64,000 bases of DNA, taken from positions 1 to 64,000 of the forward strand of contig CAIXPF010000180.1 in NCBI GenBank assembly GCA_903921205.1. The letters are read 5' to 3'. Numbering within the stretch: the stretch's first letter is position 1; every line of letters begins with the position of its first letter. The translations under genes were made by a program, and so were the position numbers. Shown piece by piece: positions 58,589 through 64,000 of this stretch. The DNA comes from an uncultured Acidimicrobiia bacterium (lineage in GTDB: Bacteria > Actinomycetota > Acidimicrobiia > Acidimicrobiales > CAIXPF01). The notes beneath the pieces were generated by a model. It was not told the DNA's origin. It did not search any database and saw only the letters and a program-made list of their open reading frames with translations.

Positions 58589-59221
58589 GTGGGATCGTGG
58601 GCGGGGCGTATCGGGATGGTCTGGCTGGTGGCGTCCGTCCTGGCCATGGCGATCCTCACCGCGTTCGTCTTCATCGGTACCTGGCGCCGTCGCCTCGCCG
58701 GCGAGAGCTTCGGCTACGTGACCTTCGAACCGACCGGCCGAGTCATCGACCTCACCGCCCGGGCCGGACCCGGCCACCCCGATGACGGCCACGACCGCGA
58801 GCACCCCGATGCTCCACAGGCCGGCACCGTGCCCACCGAGGACGAAGGGCCCGACCGTCCCCTGCGTCGGCCCGCACCGGTCAGCGGACGTTCCGACGCC
58901 GTCGATCGGCTGCTTGCCGGGGTGTCGTTGCCGTGCGGGCTGCAGGAACTCCCCGACGACGGCCACGACGGACGACGGCGGGTGGCGTTCCACACCACCG
59001 GGCACCCGCCCCGCGAGGTCGCCATCGGCGTGGTCGACGAACTCGAACGTCTCGGCGTGCACCTCGAGCCGCTCAGCTACAGCGAGGCCCGGGCATTTCG
59101 TGACGGGTTCGAGGTAGCGGTCACGATGTTCGTCGAACCCAGCCGGGTCGTGCGCGACCGACGCCTGGCCTTTCCCGGCGTCGACCCGAAGGCCATCGTG
59201 ATCGAGTTCTCGGCGGTCTGA
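58589..59221 (+). CDS. Hypothetical protein with one N-terminal transmembrane helix
   Basis: A 210-residue protein of unrecognised family, one of few plus-strand genes in this half. The N-terminus has a single membrane helix (MVWLVASVLAMAILTAFVF) then a basic stop-transfer (WRRRLAG). A Pro/Asp/His-rich linker (about residues 60-100) leads to a compact C-terminal domain (VAIGVVDELERLGVHLEPLS, AVTMFVEPSRVVRDRRLAFP). The start is GTG 58589 or ATG 58616. Codon use is normal. Function unknown. Confidence 0.7.
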   Translation: MGSWAGRIGMVWLVASVLAMAILTAFVFIGTWRRRLAGESFGYVTFEPTGRVIDLTARAGPGHPDDGHDREHPDAPQAGTVPTEDEGPDRPLRRPAPVSGRSDAVDRLLAGVSLPCGLQELPDDGHDGRRRVAFHTTGHPPREVAIGVVDELERLGVHLEPLSYSEARAFRDGFEVAVTMFVEPSRVVRDRRLAFPGVDPKAIVIEFSAV

Positions 59222-59271
59222 GTGCCCGATGGCCACGGACGGCCACGTCGTCGAGCGACGCAGCCGGGTGG

Positions 59272-61017
59272 TCAGGCCTTCGGGAGAAGCCTCAGGCCGA
59301 GCTCGTTGAGCTGCCGCTGGTCGATCTCGGTCGGCGCGTTGGTCAGCGGATCGAGACCGGACTGGGTCTTGGGGAAGGCGATGACCTCACGGATGTTCTC
59401 CTCGCCGCAGAGCAGGGCCACGAGGCGGTCGATGCCGAAGGCGAAACCGGCATGGGGCGGGGCGCCGTAGCGGAAGGCGTCGAGCAGGAAGCCGAACTTG
59501 CGCTGCTGCTCCGCCTCGCCGATGCCGAGCAGCTCGAAGATCCGCTGCTGCACGTCGCCCCGATGGATCCGGACACTGCCCGAGCCCAACTCCCAGCCGT
59601 TGAGCACCAGGTCGTAGGCCTGCGAACGCGATGCCAGCAGCACGTCGGAGGACGGCACCGGGTCACCGAGACCACCGAGGCTGGCGATGTCATCGGGATG
59701 GGGCATGGTGAAGGGGTGGTGCGCCGGGATCGGGCCGCCGGTCTCGGCGTCGATCCCCTCGAACAGCGGGAAGTCCACCACCCACAGGAAGTTCAGGCCG
59801 CCCTCGTTGACCGGGGGACGGCCGAGCGCCAGGCGCAGCAGCCCGAGCACGTGGCGCACCACGCTGCGCTCGTCGGCCACCAGGTACAGCACGTCACCGG
59901 GCTGCGCCTCCAACGTCGACACGATCGCGGACAGCTCATCGGCCGAGAGGAACTTCGACACCGGCGAGTTGAGCACCCCGCCCTCCTCGACCCGCATCCA
60001 CACCAGGCCCTTGGCCCCCCAACGCTTGGCGTTCTCGGTGAGCTCGTCGAGCTGCTTGCGGGTGCGAGCAGCGCCACCGGGCTCGCGGATCGCCTTCACG
60101 CACGGAGCCCTGAAGGCGTTGAACTCCGTAGCGGCGAACAGCGGCGTGAGCTCGACCAGCTCCATACCGAAGCGCACGTCGGGCTTGTCCGAGCCGAACC
60201 GTTCCTGCGCCTCGTGCCAGGTCAGATCTCCGAGGAACGCCGGGCGGGATCCGGTCACCGACTCCGCCGCAGCGAGCACGGCCTCGGTGATGAAACGGCG
60301 GACGTCGTCGCCGGAGACGAAGCTGGCCTCGGCATCGAGCTGGGTGAACTCGAACTGCCGGTCCGCCCGCAGGTCCTCGTCGCGCAGGCATCGGGCGATC
60401 TGGTAGTAGCGGTCCATCCCGCCGACCATCGACAGCTGTTTGAACAACTGCGGCGACTGGGGCAGGGCGTAGAACGAGCCCGGCTTGAGGCGGCTGGGCA
60501 CCACGAAGTCGCGTGCGCCCTCGGGGGTCGAGGCGATCAGCATCGGCGTCTCGATCTCGAGGAACCCCTGCGATTCCATCGAGTGGCGGACGACCGAGTT
60601 GACCTTGGCCCGGGTGCGCAGGTTCCGCTGCAGCCGCTCACGGCGCAGGTCGAGGTAGCGGAAGCGCAGCCGCTGGTTCTCGTCGACGTCGATCCGGTCC
60701 GACAGCGGGATGGGCGGCGGCTCCGAGGCCGAGAGGATCTCCACCGCACAATCGGTGATCTCCACCGCACCGGTGGGGATCTCGGGGTTCTCGTTGCCCG
60801 CCGGCCGGCGGGTGACGGTGCCGGTCACCCGCAGCACGTACTCGTTGCGCACGTCGACCGAACCGTCCACGACGCACTGCACCACGCCACTGCGGTCACG
60901 CAGATCGACGAAGGCGAGGCTGGCGCCGTGTTCACGACGCCGGGCCACCCAGCCGCACAGCGATACGGTCGCGCCGAGATGCGCCTCGCCGAGGTCGCCG
61001 CAGTAGTGGGTACGCAT
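59272..61017 (-). CDS. aspS: Aspartate--tRNA ligase (bacterial type)
   Basis: A 581-residue class II synthetase of the bacterial type with a GAD domain. The OB anticodon domain is at the start (RTHYCGDLGEAHLGATVSLC, WVARRREHGASLAFVDLRD), motif 2 is CLRDEDLRADRQFEFTQLD, the GAD insertion lies at about 290-420, and motif 3 is AGFAFGIDRLVALLCGEEN. ATG at 61017 fits homolog starts; a GTG 12 codons upstream is possible. asnS/gatCAB status is unknown, so tRNA-Asn mischarging cannot be judged. Confidence 0.96.
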   Translation of the reverse strand: MRTHYCGDLGEAHLGATVSLCGWVARRREHGASLAFVDLRDRSGVVQCVVDGSVDVRNEYVLRVTGTVTRRPAGNENPEIPTGAVEITDCAVEILSASEPPPIPLSDRIDVDENQRLRFRYLDLRRERLQRNLRTRAKVNSVVRHSMESQGFLEIETPMLIASTPEGARDFVVPSRLKPGSFYALPQSPQLFKQLSMVGGMDRYYQIARCLRDEDLRADRQFEFTQLDAEASFVSGDDVRRFITEAVLAAAESVTGSRPAFLGDLTWHEAQERFGSDKPDVRFGMELVELTPLFAATEFNAFRAPCVKAIREPGGAARTRKQLDELTENAKRWGAKGLVWMRVEEGGVLNSPVSKFLSADELSAIVSTLEAQPGDVLYLVADERSVVRHVLGLLRLALGRPPVNEGGLNFLWVVDFPLFEGIDAETGGPIPAHHPFTMPHPDDIASLGGLGDPVPSSDVLLASRSQAYDLVLNGWELGSGSVRIHRGDVQQRIFELLGIGEAEQQRKFGFLLDAFRYGAPPHAGFAFGIDRLVALLCGEENIREVIAFPKTQSGLDPLTNAPTEIDQRQLNELGLRLLPKA

Positions 61018-61128
61018 GGAGGTCTGGGCCGGGTCCGTCACGGGGGAAGAAGCTAGCGGCTCCGCAGCGGGACTCCTCCCATGGTGCACCGGACACCTGC
61101 GGCCCGGGCCCGACGTTCGGGCGGTACG

Positions 61129-62397
61129 TCAGCGGGCGGCGTCGAGCATGGCCCGCACCCGGGCAACCACATCCGCACGCGGTACCAGCTGCTGCTCGCC
61201 CCCGAGACGCAACGGCCGCAGTGCCACGCTGGCCGACTCCTGTTCCTGGGAGCCGATGATGAGCGCCAGCCGGGCGCCGCTGCGATCGGCGGCCTTCATC
61301 TGCGACTTCATCGAACGGGCGTCAAAGGCCCGATCGGCGCCGATACCAGCGGCGCGCAACTCGTCGGTGAGCTCCAGCGCGTCGGTCCCGTCCACGGTGG
61401 CCACGACGAACACGTCGACGGCGCTGTCGGGCGGCCCGAAGGTCTCCTCGGCATCACAGGCCAGCAGGATCCGGTCGACCCCCAGGGCAAAGCCCACCCC
61501 GGCCACCGCCGGCCCACCGAGATCGGCCACCAGACCGTCGTAACGGCCGCCGCCACCGACCGCGTTCTGAGCGGCGTCGAGCGCACCGGACGCGAACTCG
61601 AAGGTGGTCCGCGTGTAGTAGTCGAGGCCGCGCACCAGGCGTGGTGCCAGCTCGTAGGGGATGCGCAAGGCGTCGAGCCCGGCACGGACGCGATCGAAGT
61701 GGGCTCCATCCTGCGGCGAGAGATGCTCGACCATCCGCGGGGCGGCTGCGATGATCTCGCCGTCCTCGGGACGCTTCGAGTCGAGCACCCGCAAGGGGTT
61801 GATGGCCAAGGTCTCGCGCGACTGTGCGGACAGGGCGTCGAGGTGGGCGTCGAAGTACGCCTTCAGGGCTGCGACGTACTTCGCGCGCCCCTCACCGTCG
61901 CCGAGCGAGTTGAGCAGCAGGGTCACCTGGCGCAGCCCGATCTGCTGGTAGAAGCGCCAGGCCAGAGCGATGATCTCGACGTCGACGTCGGGGTCGTCGG
62001 TGCCGAGCACCTCGGCGCCGACCTGGTCGAACTGGCGGTACCGGCCCTTCTGGGGGCGCTCGTACCGGAAGTTGGAACCCGAGTAGAACACCTTCCACGG
62101 GGTGGCCGGGCGATGCTGGGCGAACATCCGGCACACCGACGCGGTCTGCTCGGGACGCAGCGCCTGGCGAGACTCGCCCTCCCGCTCGGCGAGCAGGAAC
62201 ATCTCCTTGCGCACCACCTCGGTCGACTCGCCCACCCGCTGGAAGACCGCCAGTTCCTCGAACATCGGCGGGATCACCGGGCGGTAGCCGGCCTGCCTCG
62301 CGGCCTGGGCGAACCGGGCGACGAGGACATGCCAACGCTCGGATTCCGGGGCCAGGATGTCACGGGTGCCACGGGGAGCCTGGAAGGTGTCAGCCAC
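61129..62397 (-). CDS. hisS: Histidine--tRNA ligase
   Basis: A 422-residue class II synthetase. It starts FQAPRGTRDILAPESERW, has motif 2 GSNFRYERPQKGRYRQFDQ, the histidine signature LVRGLDYYTRTTFEF and motif 3 GVGFALGVDRILLACD. The C-terminal anticodon domain follows (DVFVVATVDGTDALELTDEL). GTG at 62397 lies 8 nt after TAGCCT (62406-62411). Between the RSH gene and aspS, the standard actinobacterial order. Confidence 0.97.
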   Translation of the reverse strand: MADTFQAPRGTRDILAPESERWHVLVARFAQAARQAGYRPVIPPMFEELAVFQRVGESTEVVRKEMFLLAEREGESRQALRPEQTASVCRMFAQHRPATPWKVFYSGSNFRYERPQKGRYRQFDQVGAEVLGTDDPDVDVEIIALAWRFYQQIGLRQVTLLLNSLGDGEGRAKYVAALKAYFDAHLDALSAQSRETLAINPLRVLDSKRPEDGEIIAAAPRMVEHLSPQDGAHFDRVRAGLDALRIPYELAPRLVRGLDYYTRTTFEFASGALDAAQNAVGGGGRYDGLVADLGGPAVAGVGFALGVDRILLACDAEETFGPPDSAVDVFVVATVDGTDALELTDELRAAGIGADRAFDARSMKSQMKAADRSGARLALIIGSQEQESASVALRPLRLGGEQQLVPRADVVARVRAMLDAAR

Positions 62398-62442
62398 GTC
62401 GGCGCAGGCTACCGGACCACCACGACCGCCCCGAAGCGGGGG

Positions 62443-64000
62443 TCAGTCGCTCCGTCGGGGTTTGGCCATCGGTCGGTCCTTGGCGGTGTTCGCCTCGCCG
62501 CCGGGCAGCACGCGGCGCACGTCGTAGACGCTCTCGATGCCCTGCACCGCGGCCAGCGCCGACTGCAGGTGGGACGGGTCGCCGATCTCGAAGTCGAAAC
62601 GCATCTTGGAGACCCGGTCGGGCCCGGTGAGGGTCTGACAGGCCAGGATGTTGATGTGGTAGTCGGCCAACACCGTGGCCACGTCACGCAGCAGCCGGGT
62701 GCGGTCGATCGCCTTCACCTCGATGGCCACCAGGAAGTGCGACCCCTGCTCGTTGCTCCACTCGACCTCGACGAGCCGGCCCGACTGCGCCCCCATCAAG
62801 GAGACCGCGTTCGCACAGTCGGCCCGGTGCACCGACACCCCGCGTCCTCGGGTGTGGAAACCGATCACCTCGTCACCGGGAACGGGTGTGCAGCAGCGGG
62901 CGAGGCGGATCAGCACGTCCTCGAGGCCCTCGACGTGCACCGCTGCGGCGCTGCGCCGTCGCTCGGCCTTCTCGGCGCCGAGCACGTTGGTCGACAGCTG
63001 CACCTCCTGGTCGGGCTCGGCGGCGGAGAGCAGCCGTCGGGCCCGCGACGCCACCAGCCGGGCCGACAGGTTTCCCGCACCGACCGCCCGGTACAGCGCG
63101 TCGAGGTCGTTGAACTTCAACGCCTGGGCGATCTGCTCCAGCAACCCGAGCGACAACAGTTGCTGCACCGGCAGGCCGGCCACCCGCAGCGCCGACTCGA
63201 CCTCCTCGCGACCGTTCTCGGCGACGTCCTCGCGGTCCTGAGCGGCCAGCCACTGGCGGATCCTGGCCTGGGCCTTCGGGGTGGCCACGGTGGCCAGCCA
63301 TTCGCGCGACGGGCCGGCCGTGGGCGTCTTCGTGGTGAAGATCTCCACCGTCTCGCCCGAGTGCAACGGTGTGTCGAGGCTGACGAGGCGGGCATCGACC
63401 TTGGCGCCGATGCAGGCATGGCCGATCTCGGTGTGGATGGCGTAGGCGAAGTCGACCGGCGTCGAGCCGACGGGCAGGCTGAGCACGGCGCCCTTGGGGG
63501 TGAAGACCATCACCTCGTCCTGGTCGAGATCGACCTTGAGGTTGGCCATGAACTCCTTGGGGTCCGCGATGTCGCCCTGCCAGTCGACGATGCGGTCCAA
63601 CCACTCCATGTCGGCCGCCGCCGACTTGTAGCGCCAGTGGGCGGCGACCCCGTATTCGGAGCGGAGGTTCATCTCCACCGTGCGGATCTGCACCTCGAGC
63701 AACTTCGCCTGCGGGCCGATCACCGTCGTGTGCAACGACTGGTAGTTGTTGAACTTCGGCATGGCGATGAAGTCCTTGAAGCGGCCCTGCACCGGCTTCC
63801 ACGCCGCATGGATCGAGCCCACGGCGGCGTACGCGTCCTTGACGGTGTGCACCAGCACCCGGATGCCGACGAGATCGAAGATCTCGTTGAACTCCCGGCC
63901 CTTGACCACCATCTTCTCGTAGATGCTCCACAGGTGTTTCGGACGGCCGGTGACCTCGGCCTCGATGCCCAGCTCACCGAGCCGCTGGCGTACCTCCTCG
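62443..64000 (-). CDS. rel: RelA/SpoT (RSH) (p)ppGpp synthetase/hydrolase, C-terminal part
   Basis: About 518 residues of the alarmone enzyme; the 5' part lies beyond the right edge. Present are the end of the synthetase domain (FDLVGIRVLVHTVKDAYAAV, FKDFIAMPKFNNYQSLHTTV), the TGS domain (VMVFTPKGAVLSLPVGSTPV), a helical domain, the conserved-cysteine region (RLARCCTPVPGDEVIGF) and a C-terminal ACT domain. The HD hydrolase domain is not in the window, so hydrolase activity cannot be judged. Confidence 0.95.
   Translation of the reverse strand, partial: EEVRQRLGELGIEAEVTGRPKHLWSIYEKMVVKGREFNEIFDLVGIRVLVHTVKDAYAAVGSIHAAWKPVQGRFKDFIAMPKFNNYQSLHTTVIGPQAKLLEVQIRTVEMNLRSEYGVAAHWRYKSAAADMEWLDRIVDWQGDIADPKEFMANLKVDLDQDEVMVFTPKGAVLSLPVGSTPVDFAYAIHTEIGHACIGAKVDARLVSLDTPLHSGETVEIFTTKTPTAGPSREWLATVATPKAQARIRQWLAAQDREDVAENGREEVESALRVAGLPVQQLLSLGLLEQIAQALKFNDLDALYRAVGAGNLSARLVASRARRLLSAAEPDQEVQLSTNVLGAEKAERRRSAAAVHVEGLEDVLIRLARCCTPVPGDEVIGFHTRGRGVSVHRADCANAVSLMGAQSGRLVEVEWSNEQGSHFLVAIEVKAIDRTRLLRDVATVLADYHINILACQTLTGPDRVSKMRFDFEIGDPSHLQSALAAVQGIESVYDVRRVLPGGEANTAKDRPMAKPRRSD

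Overview
The window is a stretch of high-GC (about 70%) chromosome with actinobacterial gene order. A partial 16S rRNA gene, mihF, the PyrR-led pyr operon, the alaS/DUF948/ruvX/mltG/aroE block and frequent ATGA/GTGA gene overlaps place it in Actinomycetota. The 16S signature, the missing argJ, the aroK-aroB fusion and the hisG/cold-shock pair suggest a deep lineage such as Acidimicrobiia; that placement is an inference. Almost all genes lie on the minus strand. I see no tRNA, IS element, prophage or CRISPR array.

Layout. 1-710: 5' end of an rRNA operon with a strong promoter and a leader of about 300 nt. 711-4989: tyrS, a class A penicillin-binding protein and a secreted hypothetical. 5012-12483: arginine operon argC-argB-argD-argF-argR-argH followed by mpg and a Nudix gene, driven by a promoter that carries an ARG box. 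12521-21743: a PLP enzyme, pheST, a TrmH-type methyltransferase, rplT-rpmI-infC (with a probable AUA start), hisG with a small cold-shock-like gene, and a mogA/moaB gene. 21778-25265: rsmB-fmt and two divergent RNA methyltransferases. 25297-30255: a two-gene type VII secretion module, one WXG100 protein and one 1531-residue FHA-FtsK/SpoIIIE ATPase of EssC/EccC type, which separates priA from fmt-rsmB. 30366-44687: priA-metK-coaBC-rpoZ-gmk-mihF and the pyr operon (pyrR-pyrB-pseudo pyrC-carA-carB-pyrD) behind a PyrR-type attenuator. 44688-53820: nusB-efp-pepQ-aroQ-aroKB, a prepilin peptidase, a DUF4388 protein, aroE-mltG-ruvX. 53813-64000: alaS, two small envelope-type proteins, rarA, a membrane hypothetical, aspS, hisS and a truncated RSH (p)ppGpp synthetase/hydrolase.

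How the genes work together. The window combines translation (six aminoacyl-tRNA synthetase genes, infC, efp, fmt, ribosomal proteins, rRNA methyltransferases), amino acid synthesis (arginine, chorismate route, first step of histidine), pyrimidine synthesis to orotate, and cell-wall enzymes. carAB sits with the pyr genes but also supplies carbamoyl phosphate to argF. Regulation that can be read directly includes ArgR at argC, PyrR plus an intragenic terminator at pyrR, and several start codons placed 6-9 nt after a -10 hexamer, which suggests leaderless or near-leaderless mRNAs.

The strongest candidates for something new are the stripped-down EssC/WXG100 module with its (ATGGCGGGT)x7 start region, the dihydroorotase-like protein that has lost its metal ligands, and the pyrR attenuator placed inside a translated N-terminal extension.
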